Shown: positions 1 to 6,617 of the stretch, in pieces
Numbering within the stretch: position 1 is the first letter of the stretch
Layout: every line of letters starts with the position of its first letter
The notes under the pieces: generated by a model
Database searches by the model: none
Told to the model about the DNA's origin: nothing
What the model saw: the letters and a program-made list of their open reading frames with translations, nothing else
Translations under genes and position numbers: made by a program
From: a virus
Virus record (IMG/VR): IMGVR_UViG_3300003322_000746
Location: 1 to 33,413 of that record
DNA length: 33,413 nucleotides
Direction: 5' to 3' (one strand)

Positions 1-80
1 CCGGCGGCGATCAGGGCGCTGGGCGATGGTTTACTTTGTGCGGCAATCGCCAATTGCTGTCGCGTCATCTGCTTGCTCAT
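1..80 (-). CDS. N-terminal part of a small phage protein (continues past base 1; joins 33413)
   Basis: The ATG at 80-78 overlaps the stop of the yqaJ-like gene as ATGA and has a purine-rich ribosome site (GGAAGGA) just upstream. The visible 26 codons begin MSKQMTRQQLAIAAQ and run off the window at base 1 with two bases left over. If base 1 is joined to base 33413, those two bases complete a glycine codon and the frame continues into the open frame ending at 33221. This gives a protein of about 90 residues with a GYGAATASG junction. By position after an exonuclease one might expect a RecT annealing protein, but the in-frame join argues for the small protein described at 33221-33413. No function is known to me. 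Confidence 0.7.
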   Translation of the reverse strand, partial: MSKQMTRQQLAIAAQSKPSPSALIAA

Positions 81-1024
81 GGTTTGTCCTTCCTTGGTGT
101 TATGCGAAATCCTCGATATGCGTTTCGGTGGTAAGAAATATCTGCCTCACCCACCACCCCAGCCGAAATCGTAAACCCCGGCGAGATCACCTTCTCCGCG
201 TCGCCAATCAGCGTCAGCAACTCGGCTTTCGCGGCCTGCTTGTACTCTTCGTGCTCTTTGGCGAGTGCGGCCGCGCCGTTGTAGGCGTCGACCAGCTCCA
301 GTACGCGCGCACGGCCCGGCAGATCGTCCACACGCACCACCTTGTCCGGCTCGGCGTAGCCGTACAGCTTGGCGATGAACTCGGCGTCCTGCAGGTAATC
401 GGCGGCCGGCGCGGCGCCTTGTTCGATGGATGACCAGAACGCCGTCGCTTCGGCGATCAGCGCCGCGCCCACGTTGGTATTGCGTGATCTCCGGTACGTC
501 ACCGCCCGATTTCCGCCCACCAGCACGCCGACGATAGCCCAGTCGCGGTTGATGACTTCAAGCTGGTGCTGCACTTGGCACTCGATGTGATCGGGCATGT
601 CGTCCTCGGTCCACTTGTCGCGGAACACAAGTTCGTCTACCTTCTTGATCTCGAAAAGGCCGGGCCCGTCTTGGTTGACCGCGCCCACAATCTCGAAATC
701 GAACGACGCGCCCAACCGAGTGGCCGTGTGCCGCACATAGGCGTTCAGCTTCCTGATCTTCAATCCGAGGTCATGCGCGATGCCGTGCGCGATCACGGCC
801 TCCATGCGCCGCCCCCATTTCATGCGGTCGTTCTCTTCGATGGTCACGATTGCACCATCGCGCTTGCGGTGCCACAGCTCGAACGGCGTCACGTAGGGCG
901 AGAGGCCGAAGAATGCCGCCGACTCGGTGCTCGTCACGTCCTGGGCGCGGAGCGCATGCCACGCGGCCTCGCTGCCCGGATTGAAGATATCGCGGTCGCG
1001 GATGCGAATGGGGGGGGCGTTCAC
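77..1024 (-). CDS. YqaJ/lambda-exonuclease-like viral recombinase nuclease
   Basis: A 315-aa PD-(D/E)XK-family protein of the YqaJ group, which degrades one strand of double-stranded DNA ends to start phage homologous recombination. What shows it: an N-terminal TSTESAAFFGLSPYVTPFEL block (residues 31-50) typical of the family, a helix with E75, an acidic D109 in ASFDFEI, the E125-x-K127 nuclease signature in LFEIKKV, and the Q-rich QCQHQ-like helix at 150-154. The C-terminal part (about 230-290) is a predicted helical linker. The start is a GTG at 1024-1022 that overlaps the upstream stop as GTGA and follows a GGAGGG ribosome site. The partner annealing protein usually encoded next to it is not recognisable in this genome. 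Confidence 0.88.
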   Translation of the reverse strand: MNAPPIRIRDRDIFNPGSEAAWHALRAQDVTSTESAAFFGLSPYVTPFELWHRKRDGAIVTIEENDRMKWGRRMEAVIAHGIAHDLGLKIRKLNAYVRHTATRLGASFDFEIVGAVNQDGPGLFEIKKVDELVFRDKWTEDDMPDHIECQVQHQLEVINRDWAIVGVLVGGNRAVTYRRSRNTNVGAALIAEATAFWSSIEQGAAPAADYLQDAEFIAKLYGYAEPDKVVRVDDLPGRARVLELVDAYNGAAALAKEHEEYKQAAKAELLTLIGDAEKVISPGFTISAGVVGEADISYHRNAYRGFRITPRKDKP

Positions 1025-1296
1025 CGGCCCTCCGACTTGGCGAATTCATGAGCGAAAAGTAATGCCATGGTGCGCAAATGCGTGGCCTCTGGACCGCAAT
1101 GACGAGGGTCCTCCGAGAGGTCGCGAATGGCGGCCCAAATTTCGTGCTCGAAGTCGTAGTTTTCGACGGAGAAAATTTCAACATACCGCTCTACCGCATC
1201 GTCTCCGCCAATTCTGGCGACCAAGTTGCAAGAAAAATTCTCGCCGCCAGCCGCCATGCCTTCCGCTGCTTTCAGGAAAACCTCACTAGTTTTCAT
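1021..1296 (-). CDS. Hypothetical early protein, 91 aa
   Basis: Not recognised. The start is placed at the ATG at 1296, after an AGAGGGGAAG ribosome site, rather than at a longer in-frame start upstream that lacks one. The protein begins MKTSEVFLKAAEGMAAGGEN and ends FAHEFAKSEGR. It is acidic and mostly helical, with one cysteine and no membrane segment. Its stop overlaps the GTG start of the YqaJ-like exonuclease (GTGA), so the two are probably translationally coupled. A host-modulating or recombination-accessory role is possible from position only. Confidence 0.72.
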   Translation of the reverse strand: MKTSEVFLKAAEGMAAGGENFSCNLVARIGGDDAVERYVEIFSVENYDFEHEIWAAIRDLSEDPRHCGPEATHLRTMALLFAHEFAKSEGR

Positions 1297-1315
1297 CTTC
1301 CCCTCTGCGTCGTAG

Positions 1316-1642
1316 TTATAGGCGAATGCGGCGCCGCACGCTGGCGATTTCGTCAAAGATGTCGTTGGCGCGATTCAGGCAGGTGCGCAGTTCGGCCTCG
1401 ATGGGCGATTCGATCTCGCCCACCTCTCTGGAGGTGGGGACGTTTGGTGCCGGTGGATCCTCGATGCTCACCTTGTCGGTGGTTTCGCGCAGTTTTGAGA
1501 ACTCGTCCGCGATCTTGGTGAGTGCGTTACGCAAGTCGCTGATGCGCTGCTCGACCGGCGTGTTTTGGCGAACAGCTTGGCCAGCAGCCGCTTGCAATGC
1601 TGTGGTCAGCGGGCCGCGTCTGTTTTCGTAACCTTCCATCAT
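1316..1642 (-). CDS. Hypothetical coiled-coil early protein, 108 aa
   Basis: Not recognised. The start is the ATG at 1642, six to seven bases after an AGAGGAGATA ribosome site; a second ATG follows immediately, so initiation at 1639 is equally likely. The middle of the protein (about 35-65, around ISDLRNALTKIADEFSKLRE) has the heptad spacing of a coiled coil, and a second helix ends ANDIFDEIASVRRRIRL. This looks like the short two-helix phage protein type (often annotated DUF7681-like), but I cannot confirm the family. It sits 19 bases upstream of the next gene in the leftward early operon. Confidence 0.7.
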   Translation of the reverse strand: MMEGYENRRGPLTTALQAAAGQAVRQNTPVEQRISDLRNALTKIADEFSKLRETTDKVSIEDPPAPNVPTSREVGEIESPIEAELRTCLNRANDIFDEIASVRRRIRL

Positions 1643-1644
1643 GC

Positions 1645-1824
1645 TTATCTCCTCTGCGTCTGTGAACAAACCACGGCCTGCACCATGAGCGATTCATGTT
1701 TCAGCGCATCAGCACAAGCCTTCCAGGACCGCGCCCAATCGTCGCGCACCAACCATATGCCCAAGCAGGTTCCGAGAAGGAAACCGATCAGCAGGCAGAT
1801 TAGGGCGTCGGCGAGGCGGGTCAT
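1645..1824 (-). CDS. Small single-pass membrane protein, first gene of leftward operon
   Basis: About 59 aa from the ATG at 1824; a TTG at 1860 would add 12 residues. Neither start has a convincing ribosome site, so the start is uncertain. The N-terminus contains one strong membrane segment (ALICLLIGFLLGTCLGIWLV, residues 5-24) followed by a charged tail with three cysteines in total. The stop is two bases before the next gene. Being first in the leftward early operon and a mini membrane protein fits a spanin-like, superinfection or host-membrane factor, but there is no recognisable family. The shared 1.82-1.94 kb stretch must also hold the divergent early promoters; I see no consensus promoter there. 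Confidence 0.55.
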   Translation of the reverse strand: MTRLADALICLLIGFLLGTCLGIWLVRDDWARSWKACADALKHESLMVQAVVCSQTQRR

Positions 1825-1940
1825 GGGCGCACTGTAGAACCGAGACGAAAACGCGTCCAATGAATAATTTCAATCACCACCCAAAAACTGATTGCCAAAA
1901 ACAATTTGCCGAGGACCGCTACCAGGGCTACATTTGCCGC

Positions 1941-2141
1941 ATGACAATCGAGACTACCAATATCGCTCTGCTGGCGGAAGTGAAGCGAGCAACGTGCATG
2001 TTCTCCACCGCGCAGATCAAAAATCTCTCTATGCGTTCCGGCGTGAACGTGGCGACCATCTACCGCATCTCGCGCGGGTTGGTGAACTCGCCACGCGGAA
2101 ATGTGCTGCGGCGTCTGGCGCGCGCGCTTGAGTTGCAATGA
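1941..2141 (+). CDS. Small HTH DNA-binding protein (Cro/CI-like)
   Basis: 66 aa from the ATG at 1941 (an in-frame ATG at 1860 would give 93 aa). The central part carries a helix-turn-helix pattern: TAQIKNLSMRSGVNVATIYR followed by ISRG, then LRRLARALEL, matching the XRE/Cro arrangement of scaffold helix, recognition helix and closing helix. It is divergently oriented to the leftward early operon, the usual place of a lytic-switch regulator. Start choice is weakly supported because neither ATG has a clear ribosome site. No partner repressor gene is recognisable, so whether this is a Cro-type regulator, a repressor or a transcription activator is open. Confidence 0.65.
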   Translation: MTIETTNIALLAEVKRATCMFSTAQIKNLSMRSGVNVATIYRISRGLVNSPRGNVLRRLARALELQ

Positions 2142-2341
2142 CGATCGCCGAGCTGAACGCCTTGATCGCCAGCTACCGCGCCACCCACGGCGGCCGCAAT
2201 CCCATCGTGGTGCTCGATGGCGTCATGGAAGCATCTTGGTTGGCCGGTGTCATGGGCTTGGAAGGTGATATTGGCTCCGCTGTCGTTCGCATCGACGGCG
2301 CTCGATACGATGGGTGTTTGGTGATGGTGGATTGGACGTGA
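2138..2341 (+). CDS. Hypothetical protein, 67 aa
   Basis: Not recognised. The ATG overlaps the stop of the HTH gene (ATGA), suggesting coupling. It begins MTIAELNALIASYRATHGG and continues with alternating beta-like stretches (NPIVVLDG, SAVVRIDG, GCLVMVDW). It has no membrane segment. The pattern is that of many short phage early proteins of unknown role. Its last 92 bases overlap, on the other strand, a possible small secreted protein. Confidence 0.65.
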   Translation: MTIAELNALIASYRATHGGRNPIVVLDGVMEASWLAGVMGLEGDIGSAVVRIDGARYDGCLVMVDWT

Positions 2342-2558
2342 AAGTATCCCTGAGCGCGTGCAGTGACGGCGCGGCGGCCGGCAAGCTTGCCACTGGGCAA
2401 CCCGGCTGCGGCTTTACAGTGGCTGCTGCCGTGTGATGTGACGGTTGACAGTTCGGAAAGGCGATCACCCGCTGGCCATGAGAGAACGCCAGCGCTGGAC
2501 GAGGGTAACCAGCACCCAGAAGCAACGCGATCACGAAATAAGGCAACCCGGCGCGCAT
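2250..2558 (-). CDS. Possible small secreted protein (antisense, signal peptide)
   Basis: A 102-aa reading frame opposite the early genes. The start ATG at 2558 is preceded by a purine-rich AAAGGGAGGAG ribosome site. The first 24 residues form a plausible signal peptide: MRAG, a hydrophobic core YFVIALLLGAG, then a PALA cleavage site. The mature part is proline-, serine- and histidine-rich with three cysteines and no known domain. Against it: it overlaps the 67-aa gene on the opposite strand, and the mature sequence looks like low-constraint GC-rich translation. No strong promoter is visible; a TAGTAT at about 25 bases upstream of the ATG could be a -10 box. It may be an accessory moron-type gene or a chance frame. 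Confidence 0.35.
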   Translation of the reverse strand: MRAGLPYFVIALLLGAGYPRPALAFSHGQRVIAFPNCQPSHHTAAATVKPQPGCPVASLPAAAPSLHALRDTFTSNPPSPNTHRIERRRCERQRSQYHLPSP

Positions 2559-2637
2559 CTCCTCCCTTTGTGCGCCGATACTACAGGGCCTCGCCAGTGG
2601 GTCTTTGCCGAATAAATTGGACTTGGTGATCGCGTTG
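2461..2637. repeat. Three copies of GCGATCAC, two forming a 12-bp inverted repeat
   Basis: In the otherwise gene-poor stretch 2342-2702 the octamer GCGATCAC occurs at 2461-2468 and 2527-2534 and inverted at 2626-2633. The last two copies extend to a perfect 12-bp inverted repeat (CAACGCGATCAC at 2523-2534, GTGATCGCGTTG at 2626-2637) separated by 91 bases. A TTGACT that could be a -35 box overlaps the last copy (2635-2640). These could be operators for the nearby HTH protein acting on early rightward transcription. This is inference from spacing and location. Confidence 0.35.
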
Positions 2638-2814
2638 ACTTGTGGGTGAATGCGCAGGCTGATGCGCGAGTGAAAAAGAGCTGCGGAGCAGAAGGAGCCC
2701 CGATGCTTTATCGACCTGGAGAGACACCAAGGCGAATCGGTTGGCCGTCGAGGCGGTACCGCCGCAAGCCGGAGATCAGCGCCGGCCACCCACTCAACAA
2801 ACGGAGACGCAGCA

Positions 2815-2999
2815 TGCTCGACCATCATAAAGCGATCATGATTCCGAGTTGGGTATTTCAGGTCAAGCCGCGACTTAAGCTTGCCAAATACGATCACGAT
2901 TGGCAATGTCAGTCGCATCTCTGTAAGGCTTATGGGAGCACGCCATGGATTGCCTATTCCAGATGGGCAACTTTGGTGATGGCGAAGGGCTATGCCTGA
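2815..2999 (+). CDS. Small hypothetical phage protein, 61 aa
   Basis: The start at 2815 follows a GGAGACGCAGC ribosome site. An upstream in-frame ATG at 2703 also has a good site (AAGGAGCCCCG) and would give 98 aa, but the extra sequence is arginine-rich and unlike a folded domain. The C-terminal half (DHDWQCQSHLCKAYGSTPWI then AYSRW) matches a pattern seen in many short phage proteins: W-x-C, G-Y/YG-x-TP, then A-x-x-W. The function is unknown. The stop lies inside the start region of the next gene. Confidence 0.55.
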
Positions 3000-3174
3000 C
3001 CGCTGCCGCACATGCCAACACTACGTCTCAGGCCGCACGCTCCGCTACGCCGGCGTTTGCAAGTTGATGCCGCGCAAGCGCAGTGGGGCGCCAATGGTAA
3101 TCAGTCCGAACGGGGTGTGCTACTTCGCTGTATCGCGCTACGAACGGAGGCCCGATGAGCACACCAACGGCTGA
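2992..3174 (+). CDS. Cysteine-containing mini-protein, possible zinc binder
   Basis: 60 aa. The ATG at 2992 has a GAAGGG ribosome site and overlaps the previous stop. Four cysteines are arranged as C-x2-C (CRTCQHY, residues 5-8), then GVCKL and GVCYF, fitting a small zinc ribbon or knuckle often found in phage early regions. It ends in a charged tail that overlaps the methyltransferase start by 20 bases. No function can be assigned beyond likely metal binding. Confidence 0.65.
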   Translation: MPDRCRTCQHYVSGRTLRYAGVCKLMPRKRSGAPMVISPNGVCYFAVSRYERRPDEHTNG

Positions 3175-3958
3175 CCAGCAACTATTCCTCGCCATGGACT
3201 ACCTGCAGCCCTACACCTTCAGCGAACTGCTGCTTGGCGATTGTCGAAACATAGCGCCCGGGATTGAAGCGCAATCTGTTGATCTCGTTATCGCCGATCC
3301 TCCATACGCAGAAACTTCACTGAAATGGGACCGCTGGCCATCTGGCTGGCTCGATGCGATCAAACCAGCCATGAAACCGAGCGCATCGTTGTGGGTGTTC
3401 GGGTCTGTGCGGATGTTCATGGAGCGCGGAGAAGAGTTTCGCAATGCTGGCTTTAAACTGGCGCAAGAGGTGGTGTGGGAAAAACATAATGGCAGCAATG
3501 CATTCGCCGATCGCTTTCGCCGAGTGCATGAGTTAGCCGCCCAGTTCTATCTCGGAAAGTGGAGCGACATTTACAAGAATCCACTATTCAGTGAAGATGC
3601 TGTTGCTCGGGCCGTGCGACGCAAGAAAAAACCGCAACAATGGGGTGGCATAGGAGACTCATTCTACGAATCCCATGATGGCGGCCCGCGCATGATGCGC
3701 TCCGTTTGGTGCTGCAGATCGGAGCATGGGCGCGCAGTTCACCCAACGCAAAAGCCGCTAGGCGTCATCCAACCGATCATCGAGTATTCATGTCCTCCAG
3801 GCGGCCTGATTCTCGATCCGATGGCAGGTAGCGGCACCGTCGGCATTGCTGCCCGACCTAATCGTCGCTCGATTCTGATTGAAAGTGATCCTGGGTATTT
3901 CGCTATCGCTGAGCAGCGCTTAAACGCGCCTATTACTGACCTTCAGGCGGCTGACTAA
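3155..3958 (+). CDS. DNA N6-adenine/N4-cytosine methyltransferase (beta class)
   Basis: 267 aa. It transfers a methyl group from S-adenosylmethionine to an exocyclic amino group of adenine or cytosine in DNA. The catalytic motif DPPY (residues 48-51, in VIADPPYAE) comes before the SAM-binding motif LDPMAGSGT (about 220-228), the order that defines the beta class (pfam N6_N4_Mtase). HPTQKPL just before the SAM motif is also typical. The ATG at 3155 has a GGAGGCCCG ribosome site. There is no cognate restriction gene nearby, so it is an orphan enzyme that could protect phage DNA from host restriction or regulate packaging or replication. Its stop overlaps the helicase start (TAATG). Confidence 0.92.
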   Translation: MSTPTADQQLFLAMDYLQPYTFSELLLGDCRNIAPGIEAQSVDLVIADPPYAETSLKWDRWPSGWLDAIKPAMKPSASLWVFGSVRMFMERGEEFRNAGFKLAQEVVWEKHNGSNAFADRFRRVHELAAQFYLGKWSDIYKNPLFSEDAVARAVRRKKKPQQWGGIGDSFYESHDGGPRMMRSVWCCRSEHGRAVHPTQKPLGVIQPIIEYSCPPGGLILDPMAGSGTVGIAARPNRRSILIESDPGYFAIAEQRLNAPITDLQAAD

Positions 3959-5367
3959 TGCACCTCCGCCCCTACCAGCAAGACATCATCGAAGCCACGC
4001 GCACCCATTTGCGCGCGGGCACGAAGTCCATTCTGATCGAGTCCCCCACCGGCTCAGGCAAGACCGTGCTGACCGCGTTCATGCTCTCGAACGCGGCCAA
4101 GAAAAATAACGTCGCATGGTTCGTCGTGCACCGCCGCGAATTGATTGAGCAATCGAGCGCCACGTTTCAACGTGTCGGCTTACCGCATGGCATCGTTGGC
4201 GCGGGCTACATGCAGGACCGCCGGCTTCGAGTGCAGATATGTGGAGTGCAGACCTTGGTCAACAGGCTCGACCAGCTGCCGGCGCCGGGACTAATAGTGT
4301 GGGATGAATGCCCCCACTGTTCTGCAGGAATGTGGAACCGCGTCTATCAAGCACACCCCACCGCAACGCACATCGGCCTCAGTGCCACGCCAGAACGCCT
4401 AGACGGCACCGGCCTGCGTCACTGGTTCTCCGTCATGGTCGAAGGCCCCTCCGTACGCTGGCTGATGGACAACGGTTACCTCTCCGACTACCGCCTATTC
4501 GCCCCCGCTAAGCCCAACCTGGACGCCGTGCATACGCGCATGGGCGAGTTCGTGACCACAGAGTTGGATGCCGCCATGGACGTGCCCAGCATTACTGGTG
4601 ACGCCATAGGTCACTACCGCAAACTAGCCGATGGCAAGCCCGCTGTCGTGTTCGCGTGCTCGGTCAAGCATAGCCAGCGCATCGTTGAACAGTTCCGCCA
4701 TGCCGGATACGTCGCTGCGCACATCGATGGCACTACGCACGCTGATGAGCGGCGCTATGCCATGGCCGAGTTCCGCGCCGGCCGCATCCAGGTGCTCAGC
4801 AATGTGCAGCTCTTCGGTGAAGGCTTGGACGTACCGGGAATCGAAGTGCTGATCGACCTCAACCCCACGCAGTCCCTCGGTTGGTGCATGCAAAAATGGG
4901 GGCGCGCACTGCGTCCGGCTGAGGGCAAGACGCACGCGATCATCCTCGATCACGCTGGCAACTCGGCGCGACACGGGCTGCCCGACGACGACCGCGAGTG
5001 GTCATTGGATGGCCGAGTCAAGCGGCGCAAGGCCGACGACGCACCGGTGCCGGTAAAACAGTGCCCGCGTTGCTACGTCAGCCTGCGCGCGCACGTCATG
5101 ACGTGCAAGGCGTGTGGCTTCTTGTTCGAGGTAAACGGGCGTGAAATCGAACAGCGGGAGGGCGAATTGGCTGAGGTAGACAAGGAAGCGATCAAGCGCG
5201 CCGCGCGGCGCGAACAGGGTGAAGCGAAATCGTACGAAGAACTCGTTGCATTGGGGCGTCGCCGTGGCGTACGCTGGCCGGAGAAGTGGGCCAACTACAT
5301 CATGGAAGGGCGCAAAGCGAAGGCATTACGTGAGCAACTTACCAGGAGGGAATATGGCCAAGTTTAA
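3958..5367 (+). CDS. SF2 DNA/RNA helicase with C-terminal zinc finger
   Basis: 469 aa, DEAD/DEAH-type superfamily 2 helicase (ResIII plus Helicase_C). Visible motifs in order: the Q-like RPYQQDI start (4-10), Walker A PTGSGKT (30-36), motif II DECPH (116-120), motif III SATPERLDG (142-150) and motif VI QKWGRALRP (about residue 311). A four-cysteine zinc finger (CPRC...CKAC) lies near residue 365, followed by a charged helical tail ending RREQGEAKSYEELVALGRR. Such proteins in podoviruses are thought to remodel replication or recombination intermediates. The start overlaps the methyltransferase stop and the end overlaps the next gene by 14 bases. Confidence 0.93.
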   Translation: MHLRPYQQDIIEATRTHLRAGTKSILIESPTGSGKTVLTAFMLSNAAKKNNVAWFVVHRRELIEQSSATFQRVGLPHGIVGAGYMQDRRLRVQICGVQTLVNRLDQLPAPGLIVWDECPHCSAGMWNRVYQAHPTATHIGLSATPERLDGTGLRHWFSVMVEGPSVRWLMDNGYLSDYRLFAPAKPNLDAVHTRMGEFVTTELDAAMDVPSITGDAIGHYRKLADGKPAVVFACSVKHSQRIVEQFRHAGYVAAHIDGTTHADERRYAMAEFRAGRIQVLSNVQLFGEGLDVPGIEVLIDLNPTQSLGWCMQKWGRALRPAEGKTHAIILDHAGNSARHGLPDDDREWSLDGRVKRRKADDAPVPVKQCPRCYVSLRAHVMTCKACGFLFEVNGREIEQREGELAEVDKEAIKRAARREQGEAKSYEELVALGRRRGVRWPEKWANYIMEGRKAKALREQLTRREYGQV

Positions 5368-5686
5368 GGTGGGGGACAGAGTTAAGGTGGTGCGCGTCTC
5401 GTGCGCATCGGTGCATTGCTATCTTGGCCAAGAGGGCATCATCACTAGGCCTGGCTGGATATTAGATTGGTGCGTTGATTTTGGCCGGCCAATTAACCCG
5501 GCCGTTCTGGCCGGCGTTCCGTCGGGGTGCAGTGTTGTCGAAGGAACTTTTGACGAGAACCAGCTGGTTCCGGGCATTACTCCATCGGTTAATGCCTGGG
5601 CCACCGAAGCAGTGCGCAAGGTAACGAAGCCGGAGCCGGTGCAGCCGGCGGTGCCGACCAAGACGGAGGTATGCCATGGCCAATAA
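5354..5686 (+). CDS. Small SH3/KOW-like hypothetical protein
   Basis: 110 aa. The start is placed at the ATG at 5354, directly after AGGAGGGAAT; a longer frame upstream overlaps the helicase and lacks a ribosome site. The N-terminal half (MAKFKVGDRVKVVR, then GQEGIITRPGW and WCVDFGRP) has the short beta-strand pattern of an SH3/KOW-like barrel. The C-terminal tail is rich in proline and valine (KPEPVQPAVPTKTE) and looks disordered. Proteins of this type in phages are uncharacterised; nucleic-acid binding is a reasonable guess only. Confidence 0.75.
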   Translation: MAKFKVGDRVKVVRVSCASVHCYLGQEGIITRPGWILDWCVDFGRPINPAVLAGVPSGCSVVEGTFDENQLVPGITPSVNAWATEAVRKVTKPEPVQPAVPTKTEVCHGQ

Positions 5687-5849
5687 CAAACTCTTCATTT
5701 TCGATACCGAGACCAATGACTCATTGCTGGTAGGCAAAGGATTTGGGCAAGGATGGGGTGGGAGCAGACAGCAGAGGCCATGTATACGTGGATCAAAGAT
5801 CGCGATATTGCGGCAAGTAATGCTGGCGCATCAAAACTCATACTCATAA
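5676..5849 (+). CDS. N-terminal piece of a small phage gene, broken by a -1 frameshift
   Basis: 57 aa. The ATG has an excellent ribosome site (GGAGG, six-base spacing) and starts MANNKLFIFDTETND, a beginning I recognise from short uncharacterised phage proteins. After GKGFGQGWG the frame turns into non-protein-like sequence (SRQQRPCIRGSK) and stops. The -1 frame, however, continues with WEQTAEAMYTWIKDRDIAAS, which is what the rest of such a protein looks like. Restoring one G in the TGGGGTGGG run at about 5752-5760 would join both into a protein of roughly 170 aa. It could be a mutation, a sequencing error or a natural frameshift. Confidence 0.6.
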   Translation: MANNKLFIFDTETNDSLLVGKGFGQGWGGSRQQRPCIRGSKIAILRQVMLAHQNSYS

Positions 5850-6187
5850 CACAAGATGAGTATGACGAATCAAAAAAACTCGCTGCCCCGCAACCCGCCA
5901 TGGATAGGTTCGAGCACATGGTGGCGATCCTGTACGCGGGGCGCGATGGGAAGTCGCTGCAGCTGCGCCGACGCGGCACGGCCGAGAAGTGGTTTGATCT
6001 CGGAGCATGCCGTGAGAACTTCGCGCCCGACTTCGCCACTTACGAATACCGCATCAAGCAGGTGGCGCGAGAGTGGTGGATAGTTCCAGGAAGAATCGGT
6101 GAACGCCCGGCAGCTATTGCTGAATATCAAGCTGGCGCAGTCACCCATCCTCACGCCATCCATGTCCGCGAGGTGCTGGATGAGTGA
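5753..6187 (+). CDS. Hypothetical protein, probably the C-terminal part of the frameshifted gene
   Basis: 144 aa from the ATG at 5753 (preceded by GGGCAAGG, so it could start independently). The first third (TAEAMYTWIKDRDIAASNAG then SKLILITQDEYDES) resembles the continuation of the MANNK protein encoded one frame away. The remainder (about residues 45-144, beginning MDRFEHMVAILYAGRDGKSL) may be a second domain, with a tryptophan-rich strand EWWIVPGR near the end. The function is unknown. It overlaps the VRR-NUC gene by eight bases. Confidence 0.65.
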   Translation: MGWEQTAEAMYTWIKDRDIAASNAGASKLILITQDEYDESKKLAAPQPAMDRFEHMVAILYAGRDGKSLQLRRRGTAEKWFDLGACRENFAPDFATYEYRIKQVAREWWIVPGRIGERPAAIAEYQAGAVTHPHAIHVREVLDE

Positions 6188-6584
6188 GCGCTCGACGCAA
6201 GCCGACATCCTGCTGCGCTGCTCGATCGGCGACACGCGGCTGTTTCGGAACAACGTCGGGCAAGCGTGGATGCCGAGTCGTGGTGGCGAAGTTATCAAGA
6301 CGCGTTACAAGGGCCAGGAGGGGGTCATCATCACGAACCCCATCCCTGTGCGCTATGGCCTCCACGTCGGCTCCGGCGACCTCATCGGCTGGCGTAGCAT
6401 CACCATCACGCCGGACATGGTGGGCCAGCGGGTGGCGGTGTTCTGTTCATTGGAGGTCAAGTCATCGACCGGCCGCGCCACCGACGAACAGCTCAACTGG
6501 GAACGCCAGGTGAACGAAGCCGGCGGCCGCGCGGGGATTGCACGCAATGTCGCCGAAGCCGGCCTAGTGCTCGACGGCGCCTGA
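6180..6584 (+). CDS. VRR-NUC domain nuclease
   Basis: 134 aa. The VRR-NUC fold is a PD-(D/E)XK nuclease domain linked to DNA repair and Holliday-junction-type structures. Visible signatures: an N-terminal helix with a conserved E (QADILLRCSIGD), the GSGDLIGWRSI segment with the catalytic aspartate (about residue 68), CSLEVKSSTGRATDEQLNW carrying the E-x-K (about 93-95) and the downstream Q, then the closing helix GGRAGIARNVAEA. The ATG at 6180 is inside the end of the previous gene; a longer upstream frame is unlikely. It lies between the helicase and primase, consistent with a role in replication-linked DNA processing. Confidence 0.88.
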   Translation: MSERSTQADILLRCSIGDTRLFRNNVGQAWMPSRGGEVIKTRYKGQEGVIITNPIPVRYGLHVGSGDLIGWRSITITPDMVGQRVAVFCSLEVKSSTGRATDEQLNWERQVNEAGGRAGIARNVAEAGLVLDGA

Positions 6585-6617
6585 CGCCAACAACTACAAC
6601 ACGCCGAGGGGATCTCC

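Noticed and set aside
1-80. RecT-type annealing protein starting at base 80
   Set aside because: Expected by position after an exonuclease, but the 26 visible residues do not look like RecT and the frame continues seamlessly into the gene at the other window end.
2445-2474. TTGACA at 2445-2450 as a promoter
   Set aside because: No acceptable -10 box at 16-19 bases downstream.
2363-2629. Plus-strand frame in the 2.3-2.6 kb gap
   Set aside because: Starts without a ribosome site and reads as arginine-rich, low-structure sequence; no supporting motif.
5870-6298. Minus-strand frames in the 5-6.6 kb replication region
   Set aside because: No ribosome sites, and they overlap overlapping-start plus-strand genes that form a consistent operon.
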